Assembly: GCF_000374045.1 (NCBI RefSeq)
Contig: NZ_KB893322.1
Span: 1 to 62,292 of the forward strand
Reading direction: 5' to 3'
From: Segetibacter koreensis DSM 18137
Lineage (GTDB): Bacteria > Bacteroidota > Bacteroidia > Chitinophagales > Chitinophagaceae
DNA length: 62,292 nucleotides
In this document: positions 25,199 to 32,689 of the stretch, in pieces
How positions within the stretch are numbered: position 1 is the stretch's first letter
How the letters are laid out: each line of letters starts with the position of its first letter
Translations under genes and position numbers: made by a program
Notes under the pieces: generated by a model
Told to the model about the DNA's origin: nothing
Databases searched by the model: none
What the model saw: only the letters and a program-made list of their open reading frames with translations

Positions 25199-26017
25199 AT
25201 GTCCTTTCAAAACAGAACTGCTTTTATAACCGGCGCAAGCCGGGGCATTGGAAAAGCTATTGCATTGCGACTTGCTGCTGACGGTGCTAACATTGTTATT
25301 GCGGCAAAAAGCACAGAAGAAAATCCAAAACTTGGCGGAACTATTTATACTGCCGCTGCTGAAGTAGAAGCAGCAGGCGGTAAAGCTTTACCAGTGCAAT
25401 GCGATATACGCGATGAAATACAGATACAAAATGCAGTGAATGAGGCGGTCGAAAAATTTGGCGGCATTGATATATTAGTGAATAATGCCTCAGCTATATC
25501 ATTAACACCAACGGAGCAAACAGATACCAAACGATTTGACCTGATGCACGATATAAATGTAAGAGGAACTTTTTTTGTCAGCAAGTCTTGTATTCCTTAT
25601 TTAAAAAAAGGAACAAATTCTCATATCTTAAATTTATCTCCGCCAATTAATCTAAACCCAAAATGGTTTGCCTCTCATGTTGCATATACCATAAGCAAAT
25701 ACAACATGACAATGATAGCGTTGGGACTGGCAGCAGAATTAAAAAAATACAATATAGCCGCCAATTCTTTGTGGCCTAAAACAACCATAGCAACTGCGGC
25801 TGTTAAAAATCTTTTAGGTGGAGACGCACTTATAAAAATGAGTCGCAAGCCGGAAATAATAGCTGATGCGGCTTATTACATTTTGAGAAAACCATCAACC
25901 GAATGTACCGGAAACACTTTTATTGATGAAGAAGTTTTAGCTTCGGAGGGAATAACCGATTTAAGTAAATATGCTGTAACAGAAGGAGGAAAACTTTACC
26001 AGGATTTATTTGTGTAA
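25199..26017 (+). CDS. Short-chain dehydrogenase/reductase, HSDL2-like
   Basis: A classical SDR of about 272 residues. The NAD(P)-binding motif TGASRGIGKA lies near residue 15, DILVNNASAI near 90, and the catalytic Tyr-x3-Lys in AYTISKYNMT near 160, with the Ser in ILNLSPP about 20 residues earlier. The remainder, including LNPKWFASHVAY, NSLWPKTTIATAAV and the C-terminal TGNTFIDEEVL, fits the hydroxysteroid dehydrogenase-like 2 (HSDL2) group, whose bacterial substrates are unknown. The frame runs back to a TTG at 25190, but the ATG at 25199 is preferred. It is transcribed divergently from the membrane-protein gene and convergently with lysS. Confidence 0.88.
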   Translation: MSFQNRTAFITGASRGIGKAIALRLAADGANIVIAAKSTEENPKLGGTIYTAAAEVEAAGGKALPVQCDIRDEIQIQNAVNEAVEKFGGIDILVNNASAISLTPTEQTDTKRFDLMHDINVRGTFFVSKSCIPYLKKGTNSHILNLSPPINLNPKWFASHVAYTISKYNMTMIALGLAAELKKYNIAANSLWPKTTIATAAVKNLLGGDALIKMSRKPEIIADAAYYILRKPSTECTGNTFIDEEVLASEGITDLSKYAVTEGGKLYQDLFV

Positions 26018-26033
26018 TAACATTTTATTTATT

Positions 26034-26153
26034 CCAAGTTTTCAAGCCCTTATTAAAACGCCTTTTTTAAAATTAAGCTTCAAAAAAGAAGACTGAAAAA
26101 ATTTTATCTTTTTCAATCTTCTTTAAAGATTTAGCTTAATTTTTAAAACTTGG
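26034..26153. terminator. Nested 120-base inverted repeat between SDR and lysS
   Basis: Three successive arm pairs are nested. CCAAGTTTT (26034-26042) pairs with AAAACTTGG (26145-26153), AAAATTAAGCT (26069-26079) with AGCTTAATTTT (26133-26143), and GAAGACTGAAAAA (26088-26100) with TTTTTCAATCTTC (26109-26121, one mismatch, which becomes G.U on the minus strand). The convergent position suggests a bidirectional terminator. Confidence 0.65.
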
Positions 26154-26160
26154 TTTAAGT

Positions 26161-27699
26161 TTATTCTTCAGTTTTTGCTTCATCCATTTTTTCAGGCCGC
26201 ATTTGAGGGAACAACAAGACATCTTGTATTGATGGCTGATTTGTCAATAGCATACATAACCTGTCTATTCCTATACCAATACCAGATGTTGGTGGCATTC
26301 CATACTCTAATGCACGCAAAAAATCATAATCTATAAACATTGCTTCATCATCTCCTCTTTCCATCAGTTTTACCTGGTCTTCAAAACGTTCTCGCTGGTC
26401 TATAGGGTCATTTAATTCTGTATATGCATTGGCAATTTCTTTTCCATTTACCAATAATTCAAAACGCTCAACAAGCCCAGCTTTGCTACGATGCTTTTTT
26501 GTAAGCGGGCTCATCTCAACAGGATAATCTATAATAAACGTAGGTTGATTATAATGCTCCTCGCCTTTTTCACTAAACAATTCATCAATCAGCTTGCCCT
26601 TTCCCATGCTTGGCTCGGTGTGAATATGCAGTTGCCTGCAAACATCTCTTAAGCCGTTTTCATCCATTTCACTCACGTCAATGCCCGTATGTTCTTTAAT
26701 CGCATCGTAAATACTTACACGAGGATAGGGCGCCTTAAAGTCAATTTCTATATCGCCTACCATTGCTTTTGTAGTACCATTTACAGCAACGGCTATCTTT
26801 TCCATTAGCTGCTCGGTAATATTCATCATCCACTCGTAATCTTTATAAGCAGTATAAAACTCCAAAACGGTAAATTCTGGATTGTGTGTTCTGTCCATCC
26901 CTTCGTTTCTGAAGTTGCGGCTAAATTCATATACCCAATCAAATCCACCTACTATTAAACGCTTTAAATAAAGCTCGTTTGCGATACGCATATAAAAAGG
27001 AACATCCAATGCATTGTGATGCGTAATAAAAGGCTTGGCAGCCGCACCACCAGGAATGCTTTGCAAAACAGGCGTATCAACTTCAAGGGCGCCTCTTTCA
27101 TTAAGAAACGCACGTATGGCATTCATAAGTTTTGTACGCTTAACGAATACTTCCTTTACGTGAGGATTGACAATCAAATCAGCGTAACGCTGCCTGTAAC
27201 GAAATTCAGGGTCAGTAACAGCATCAAAAGTGTGGCCTTCCGCTTCTTTTACTACCGGAAGTGGTTTTAAAGATTTTGTTAGCAAAGTAAACTCCTTAAC
27301 ATGTATCGAAGTTTCTCCGGTCTTTGTCGTAAATACGTATCCTTTTACTCCAATAATATCACCTATATCGAGCAATTTCTTCCAGACCTGGTCGTACAGC
27401 GTTTTGTCTTCATCTGGACAAATCTCATCGCGTTTTAGATATATCTGTATTTTGCCTGCGCTATCTTGTATAACGGCAAAAGCAGCTTTACCCATATCGC
27501 GTATGCTCATTAAACGGCCTGCAATACACACATCAGCAAAATCTGCTTTATTTTCTTCTCCCTTATAATTTTCTTTTATATGTACGGAAGTAGTATTAAC
27601 GGGATACAGAGGGGCAGGATAAGGATCAATTCCTAATTTTTGTAATTCTGCTAATTTTTCTCGCCTCACTAGCTCCTGCTCACTTAAATGCTGATTCAT
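26161..27699 (-). CDS. lysS: Lysyl-tRNA synthetase, class II
   Basis: LysS charges tRNA(Lys). The 512-residue protein has the N-terminal OB-fold anticodon-binding domain (about residues 50-155: VCIAGRLMSIRDMGKAAFAVIQD). Class II motif 1 lies near FLNERGALEVDTPVLQSIPGGAAAKPF (~195-220), motif 2 near EFSRNFRNEGMDRTHNPEFTVLE (~255-280) and motif 3 GMPPTSGIGIGIDRLCMLL near 465-485. Length is normal. It has a perfect -7 element 25 bases upstream and is not in an operon with the unknown small genes downstream of the promoter region. A bidirectional hairpin follows its stop. Confidence 0.97.
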   Translation of the reverse strand: MNQHLSEQELVRREKLAELQKLGIDPYPAPLYPVNTTSVHIKENYKGEENKADFADVCIAGRLMSIRDMGKAAFAVIQDSAGKIQIYLKRDEICPDEDKTLYDQVWKKLLDIGDIIGVKGYVFTTKTGETSIHVKEFTLLTKSLKPLPVVKEAEGHTFDAVTDPEFRYRQRYADLIVNPHVKEVFVKRTKLMNAIRAFLNERGALEVDTPVLQSIPGGAAAKPFITHHNALDVPFYMRIANELYLKRLIVGGFDWVYEFSRNFRNEGMDRTHNPEFTVLEFYTAYKDYEWMMNITEQLMEKIAVAVNGTTKAMVGDIEIDFKAPYPRVSIYDAIKEHTGIDVSEMDENGLRDVCRQLHIHTEPSMGKGKLIDELFSEKGEEHYNQPTFIIDYPVEMSPLTKKHRSKAGLVERFELLVNGKEIANAYTELNDPIDQRERFEDQVKLMERGDDEAMFIDYDFLRALEYGMPPTSGIGIGIDRLCMLLTNQPSIQDVLLFPQMRPEKMDEAKTEE

Positions 27700-27724
27700 A
27701 ATAATTAAAATATTTTGAAGAAGC

Positions 27725-27733
27725 GCAAAATTA
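27725..27733 (-). promoter_or_regulatory. -7 promoter element of lysS
   Basis: Read on the minus strand it is TAATTTTGC, a full consensus match ending 25 bases before the ATG at 27699. Confidence 0.6.
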
Positions 27734-27794
27734 GGGATTTAACAATGTAAAGAAGCTTTAGATGTTGAACGATTAGCAGTACAAAAGAATATTA

Positions 27795-28040
27795 CTATAA
27801 AGAAAGCAGAACTTGCCATGCTTCATAAACTTTTCTTTGTTTCAACAATTCTGCCGCATATCTATGTAATTCAATTTCCATTTCTTCCGGCGTGAGAGAA
27901 TAATATTGAAAAATATTTTTGAGTGTATTATCGTCAAAAGAAGGATCTACCACAGGAAGCTCTTCGATACCAGATAGCAATTCAAGCATATCCGATGTTA
28001 GTATACTACTGTTTTTTATGTTTCCTGGTAACTCTATCAT
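27795..28040 (-). CDS. Hypothetical protein, 81 residues
   Basis: I do not recognise this protein. It is small, acidic and helical at the C-terminus (LTPEEMEIELHRYAAELLKQRKVYEAWQVLLSL, the last part reading like a helix-turn-helix of TPR type). No signal, membrane helix or metal site is seen. It lies 55 bases after another unknown gene and on the same strand, and the pair follows a TIGR02757 gene, so the three could be one transcript. Its tail resembles a single TPR-like hairpin but is too short to assign. A real gene is likely because the frame is intact, with an ATG start and codon use like its neighbours. Confidence 0.55.
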   Translation of the reverse strand: MIELPGNIKNSSILTSDMLELLSGIEELPVVDPSFDDNTLKNIFQYYSLTPEEMEIELHRYAAELLKQRKVYEAWQVLLSL

Positions 28041-28095
28041 AAATGGGTAAGAAAAAAATGTTTTGTATTTGATATTTCAGCTATAGAAAACTTTT

Positions 28096-28446
28096 TTACC
28101 ACTTTTCCTCATCACAATCACCATCATCACCAGAAAAAAGTTTTCTTGCTCTAATTTTTTCTGCCTGTCTTTCTATTATCATTTCTGCAATGATATCTCC
28201 AGCAGATGTATTTATTGAATTTTTTAATAGTTCCTTTAATTTTTTTTCTGAAATGTCTAGCCGATATAAAACAGAAATAAGACGTGAAAAATCATTTGTA
28301 ATTAAATAATTAATGTGGTCAGAAAGCAGTTTTTTAAATGCATTCATTGAAACGACTTCAGCAGAAATTTCGAATTGAAATTTTTGAAGTTCGTTCACCA
28401 CTTCTTTAATTATTTCATTTTCTGCCATCATTTCTTTTTTATGCAT
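28096..28446 (-). CDS. Hypothetical helical protein, 116 residues
   Basis: I do not recognise this protein. The sequence is mostly alpha-helical with a mixed charge pattern (MAENEIIKEVVNELQKF, then DHINYLITNDFSRLISVLYRLDISEKKLKELLKNS) and a short acidic end (GDDGDCDEEKW). The Met at residue 6 or 7 is a possible alternative start. The start lies 17 bases after the stop of the TIGR02757 gene on the same strand, so it is probably the second gene of that transcript. There is no signal peptide or membrane segment. Its role is unknown. Confidence 0.65.
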   Translation of the reverse strand: MHKKEMMAENEIIKEVVNELQKFQFEISAEVVSMNAFKKLLSDHINYLITNDFSRLISVLYRLDISEKKLKELLKNSINTSAGDIIAEMIIERQAEKIRARKLFSGDDGDCDEEKW

Positions 28447-28463
28447 TTGCAGCCTTTTGCTAA

Positions 28464-29234
28464 CTAAAACTTTTCTATAACACCTAAGCCAAATAGAGCA
28501 TAATCATACTTAACGGGATCAGTAGCATCTAATTTACGAAGGTAATTTGTAAGTTCGATGCCAGCATACCAGTCAACCTGATTTCGATGCAGAAGATTAA
28601 AACGGTAAGCAACACGGGCAACATGTACATCAATGGGACAAACAAGCTGCGAAGGAGAAACATTTTTCCAAATACCAAAATCTACTCCTTTATTGTCTCT
28701 TCTCACCATCCATCTCAGAAACATATTTAATCTTTTACAAGTGCTTTTTTTAGCCGGCGTAGCAATGTGTTTTTTTGTTCTTGCCGGCGCATCTTCTAAA
28801 GAAAAAAAGTACTTAAAAAAATAATTCAGCGCATTTTCTGTTGTTTCATCCTCCTGTGTCATTCCGTTTATAAAAGCTGTTTCTAACGATGTGTTTGAGT
28901 TATAATGATAATGCAGGAAGTGAATAAAGTATAAAAGATCAGTATCATTAAAAGTCCGATGTTTAAATCCCAATAATCTTTTTAAATCAGAATCGTGATG
29001 GTTTAGTATAAAATCGTAAGGCGCATCATCCATTCTTTGCAAAAGTTCTTTGCACTTTTTTATAATGATAGTGCGGTTGCCCCAGGCAAATATCGATGCA
29101 AATAAGGCGGAAATTTCTATGTCTTGCTTCTTTGTAAAAAGATGAGGAATACATATTGGATCGTCTTTGATAAAAGCTAGTGTATTATATTGCTCAACTT
29201 TACTGTCGAGGAAGTCTTTAAGCTGGTCATTCAC
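28464..29234 (-). CDS. TIGR02757 / DUF2400 family protein
   Basis: The 256-residue protein carries the family signature: PHLFTKKQDIEISALFASIFAWGNRTIII near residues 28-58, DAPYDFIL near 70, RWMVRRDNKGVDFGIW near 175, and VPID-type region PIDVHVARVAYRFNLLHR near 200. The architecture is related to helix-hairpin-helix DNA glycosylases, but no enzyme activity is established for the family. The start is GTG at 29234. A perfect -7 element sits only 4 bases upstream, so the transcript may be leaderless. Two unknown small genes follow and may be co-transcribed. A role in DNA repair is plausible but inferred. Confidence 0.85.
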   Translation of the reverse strand: MNDQLKDFLDSKVEQYNTLAFIKDDPICIPHLFTKKQDIEISALFASIFAWGNRTIIIKKCKELLQRMDDAPYDFILNHHDSDLKRLLGFKHRTFNDTDLLYFIHFLHYHYNSNTSLETAFINGMTQEDETTENALNYFFKYFFSLEDAPARTKKHIATPAKKSTCKRLNMFLRWMVRRDNKGVDFGIWKNVSPSQLVCPIDVHVARVAYRFNLLHRNQVDWYAGIELTNYLRKLDATDPVKYDYALFGLGVIEKF

Positions 29235-29238
29235 AAAG

Positions 29239-29247
29239 GCAAAAGTA
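29239..29247 (-). promoter_or_regulatory. -7 element almost touching the TIGR02757 start
   Basis: Read on the minus strand it is TACTTTTGC, a full consensus match, ending 4 bases before the GTG start. Transcription would begin at or next to the start codon. Confidence 0.5.
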
Positions 29248-29332
29248 GTGAATCGTTATTTTAAGACTTTTTAAGTCTGTATTAAAGCCAGCAATATTAC
29301 CGGCTTTAATACAAATTATTCTTTTTCGGCAA

Positions 29333-30472
29333 TTATCCAATCGCCTGGTTTAAGTCTTCTATCAGGTCATCTGCGTCTTCTATACCAACACTTAACCGGA
29401 TTAATGAGTCTGATAAACCATTTTTTATTCTTTCTTCCCTAGGTATAGAAGCATGAGTCATACTTGCGGGGTGATTAATAAGAGATTCTATGCCTCCCAG
29501 GCTCTCTGCCAAAGCAAAAATTTTCGTTGTAGTCAATACCTTAAATGCAGCTTCGGTGCTGTCGTCCTTTAAAGTAAAACTCATCATTCCTCCAAAACCA
29601 CGCATTTGCCTTTTAGCAATTTCGTAATTAGGAAAATCTTCAAATCCGCACCAGTATACTCTTTCGACCTTTGAATGATTTCGAAGAAAATAAGCAACTT
29701 TTTCGCCATTTTCGCAATGGCGCTGCATGCGTACGTGCAACGTTTTTATACCTCTAAGAACAAGAAAACAATCCTGCGGACCAGGTACTGCTCCACAGCT
29801 TTTTTGAATGAAATATAACTTATCCCGCAGCTCCTGGTCGTTCATCATCAGGCAACCATGAATGACGTCGCTGTGACCGCCAAGATATTTTGTGGCTGAA
29901 TGCATGACCATATCGGCGCCAAAGTCTAATGGATTTTGAAGATATGGCGAGGCAAAAGTATTATCAACACAAACCAATATATTTTTAGATTTCGCAATTT
30001 CTGTAACTGCCCCAATATCTGTTATATTCATCAAAGGGTTGGTTGGCGTTTCGAGCCATATAAGCTTCGTATTTTCATTTATATAATCGCTAACGTGATT
30101 GGCATCGTGCATATTTATATAATGAAACTTAATACCAAATTTTTGAAAAATCTTTGAAAATAGCCGATAGGAACCACCATACAAATCATTACTTGCAATT
30201 ACTTCATCACCCGGTGCCAACAGTTTAATAACTGCATCTGTCGCTGCCACTCCACTGCTAAAGCTTAACCCGAATTTTGCATTTTCAAGCACAGCGAGCG
30301 CAGTCTCCAATGCTGTTCGTGTTGGGTTTTGAGAACGTGCGTATTCATATCCTTTATTTTGCCCCGGTGCCGCCTGAACATAAGTAGAAGTTTGATATAT
30401 GGGCGTCATGATAGCTCCGGTAGAAGGGTCCGGCTCAGCTCCTGCATGAATAATTTTTGTAGCAAGTTTCAT
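29333..30472 (-). CDS. Cystathionine gamma-synthase / gamma-lyase family PLP enzyme
   Basis: A 379-residue trans-sulfuration enzyme of the Cys/Met metabolism PLP-dependent family. It shows TKIIHAGAEPDPSTGA at the start, YEYARSQNPTRTALE near residue 42, SSGVAATDAVIKLL near 75, VCVDNTFASPYLQNPLDFGADMVMHSATKYLGGHSD (~165-200) with the PLP-binding Lys in SATKYLGGH near 193, and SLGGIESLINHPASMTH near 330. It either makes cystathionine from an activated homoserine and cysteine or cleaves it. The motif set does not separate synthase from lyase, so no symbol is given. It is not in an operon with sulfur-assimilation genes here. Confidence 0.92.
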   Translation of the reverse strand: MKLATKIIHAGAEPDPSTGAIMTPIYQTSTYVQAAPGQNKGYEYARSQNPTRTALETALAVLENAKFGLSFSSGVAATDAVIKLLAPGDEVIASNDLYGGSYRLFSKIFQKFGIKFHYINMHDANHVSDYINENTKLIWLETPTNPLMNITDIGAVTEIAKSKNILVCVDNTFASPYLQNPLDFGADMVMHSATKYLGGHSDVIHGCLMMNDQELRDKLYFIQKSCGAVPGPQDCFLVLRGIKTLHVRMQRHCENGEKVAYFLRNHSKVERVYWCGFEDFPNYEIAKRQMRGFGGMMSFTLKDDSTEAAFKVLTTTKIFALAESLGGIESLINHPASMTHASIPREERIKNGLSDSLIRLSVGIEDADDLIEDLNQAIG

Positions 30473-30538
30473 AAAAATTTATTGTTACACTTTTTTTATA
30501 AAGAGGCTGCAAAGATGTAGCATTTAGTGCAATACAAA

Positions 30539-32404
30539 TTACATACATTGTGCTACACATAAATAACGCCAATCAAAATTATCAGCCTCGTGAGCAGATT
30601 GAGGGCGAATCTTTTTCTGTAAAATCTCTTGCTTCAAAATTCCTTTATTTACTAACTTCTTCCGGCTTTCATAAATCAACTCTTCAACTTTTTTATGTTG
30701 CATCCATTGTTTTTGCGGTGGCTCAAAGCCTATTTTATCTTTTCGCCACACTATTGTTGCCGGCAAGAAATCATTCATGCTTATCCTTAATAAATGCTTT
30801 GTAAAACCCTCTTTGATCTTAAACAATGAAGGCACACTAAAAATAAACTGAACCAGTTGATGACTCAGAAATGGAAGCCTTACTTCCCTCGAGTGAGCCA
30901 TTGAGTTTCGGTCGGCATACCGCAATAACTCTTCCAATCCAAACTGCATTGTATTAAAATATAAAATATCATTCAAGCTGGTTACAGCAGACCTAAAAAA
31001 TATTGTCTTATCATAATTATATGAAAAGAAATCATAAGTAATATCAGGATGGTTTGACTGCTTTTTGCGATAGTTATTCCGTAACTGGTTGGCCGCAAGC
31101 TGTGGTAGAAAAGCGGCTATATAATTCTTCCAGCCCCACTTAACATGTTGACCGTTTCGTTTTGCTGCTTCAATTTCTTGCTTTGCCTCTTTCCATCTGC
31201 CGCCAGCTATTTCTTCCTGCCAGTACCAGTGGTAATATTTTGAATAACCGCCCATTGTTTCATCTGCTCCCTGCCCATCTAATATAACCGTTACACCTTT
31301 TTGCTTTGCCAGTTCATACACTTTATATTGGGCGTAGATACTTGACGACTGAAAAGGCTCTTCCTGGTGATATACCAATTTGTTGAAATCCTTAATGAAA
31401 TCATCTGCCGCAGGAGTTACTTTATAGTTTTCAATTTTTAAAAGTTTAACTATCTCCTCAATTTGCCTTGATTCATCTTTTTCGAATCCTGGAAAGACAG
31501 CCGAAAAAGTTTTCTGTTTTGAAGAGACGCCCAAAAGCTTGTTTACTGTAGCAACAATGGAAGAACTATCCAGACCGCCGCTTATACTTGAACCAATTGA
31601 TACGTCACTTCTTAGTCGATACTTTATTGAATTAGTAAATAAATCAATAAAATTTTGTTTTATAAAATCAACAGAACGATCTTCTATTGTAGTCTCTTTA
31701 TCAATATCCCAATAACTTTTCAATTCTATATATGGCTCTCCGCCTTCTTCTAATTTATAAAACAGGTAATGGGATGGAGGAAGGGAAACAATGTCTTCAA
31801 AAAAAGTCTGCTGCTTGTTGACAGGACTTTGAACCCAGCCCAACGTCAAATAGTTCAGCAGCATCTCATTATCCATTTTTTTATGTACTCCGGCCGCCCA
31901 CAAAGATTTCATTTCACTGGCAAAAACAAAATCATTATTCGTTTGAGAATAGTGATAATAAAAAGGCTTTTCCCCGAAACGGTCACGAGCGCAAAACAAT
32001 GCCTGCTGCCGCTTATCCCAAATAGCAAACGCAAACATGCCGTCGAAATACTGCAAACAATCTTTGCCATAACAGGCATAGGCAGCAAGAATGACTTCAG
32101 TATCACTATGAGAAATGAAACTGAACCCTTTCTTAATCAAATTGGCCTTTATTTCGAGGTAATTGTATATTTCGCCATTATAGGTAATCGTATACCTATC
32201 GAGGTAATGCATTGGTTGCGCACCCGCTTCACTCAAATCAATTATTGATAAACGTCTGTGCCCAAAGCCAACAGTTCCTTCACTATTTAACCAGAATCCC
32301 TCACCATCAGGACCCCTGTGCTGTATTGCATTGGTCATTAGTTGCAATCGGCCCCTGCTCACAATTCTTGCATCCGGTGATAATATTCCTGCGATCCCAC
32401 ACAT
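30539..32404 (-). CDS. asnB: Asparagine synthetase (glutamine-hydrolysing)
   Basis: The enzyme transfers glutamine-derived ammonia to aspartate using ATP. The N-terminal nucleophile Cys2 is present (MCGIAGILS), and the glutaminase domain (residues ~2-210) includes QHRGPDGEG, GFGHRRLSIIDLSEAGAQPM and YNGEIYNYLEI. The synthetase domain has the PP-loop SGGLDSS near residue 273, YEQAKQKGVTVILDGQGADETMGGYSKY near 370, and REVRLPFLSH near 500. At 621 residues it is full length. Some asnB-type proteins act in glycan or polysaccharide modification, but no such genes are adjacent. A weak -7 element lies ~100 bases upstream. The gene is downstream of sprA on the same strand but separated by 286 bases and a strong hairpin. 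Confidence 0.93.
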   Translation of the reverse strand: MCGIAGILSPDARIVSRGRLQLMTNAIQHRGPDGEGFWLNSEGTVGFGHRRLSIIDLSEAGAQPMHYLDRYTITYNGEIYNYLEIKANLIKKGFSFISHSDTEVILAAYACYGKDCLQYFDGMFAFAIWDKRQQALFCARDRFGEKPFYYHYSQTNNDFVFASEMKSLWAAGVHKKMDNEMLLNYLTLGWVQSPVNKQQTFFEDIVSLPPSHYLFYKLEEGGEPYIELKSYWDIDKETTIEDRSVDFIKQNFIDLFTNSIKYRLRSDVSIGSSISGGLDSSSIVATVNKLLGVSSKQKTFSAVFPGFEKDESRQIEEIVKLLKIENYKVTPAADDFIKDFNKLVYHQEEPFQSSSIYAQYKVYELAKQKGVTVILDGQGADETMGGYSKYYHWYWQEEIAGGRWKEAKQEIEAAKRNGQHVKWGWKNYIAAFLPQLAANQLRNNYRKKQSNHPDITYDFFSYNYDKTIFFRSAVTSLNDILYFNTMQFGLEELLRYADRNSMAHSREVRLPFLSHQLVQFIFSVPSLFKIKEGFTKHLLRISMNDFLPATIVWRKDKIGFEPPQKQWMQHKKVEELIYESRKKLVNKGILKQEILQKKIRPQSAHEADNFDWRYLCVAQCM

Positions 32405-32501
32405 ACTTTCTTAATCAGCTGTTTTTATTTTTTTGAAGTACGCTTTATCGCGCCTCCAAACATCCTTGCGTCGCACACTTGTACAAAATAACAATTGCCA
32501 A

Positions 32502-32509
32502 CAAAAATA
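32502..32509 (-). promoter_or_regulatory. Possible -7 element of asnB
   Basis: Read on the minus strand it is TATTTTTG, a consensus match 97 bases before the asnB start at 32404. Confidence 0.35.
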
Positions 32510-32645
32510 CCGAATGAAATTAGCTGAACAGGAATTTTAACCGCATCTTTTGCTAAACCTGATATCTGAAGAGGCTAAAAGCTGACAACATAAATGAACC
32601 ACATTTTCAACATCTACAAACTTATTTACAAATTTTTACATAAGG

Positions 32646-32670
32646 CAAGAGCCCGCAAAGCGGGCTCTTG
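32646..32670 (-). terminator. Strong hairpin downstream of sprA
   Basis: CAAGAGCCCGC (32646-32656) pairs perfectly with GCGGGCTCTTG (32660-32670), an 11-bp GC-rich stem with loop AAA, 19 bases beyond the sprA stop at 32690. The T-tract on the minus strand is weak. Confidence 0.75.
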
Positions 32671-32689
32671 TACGTTGAAAGAAAAATGA

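Noticed and set aside
31769-32248. A 159-codon plus-strand frame inside asnB
   Set aside because: It lies fully antisense to the asparagine synthetase N-terminal domain, which has all its motifs.
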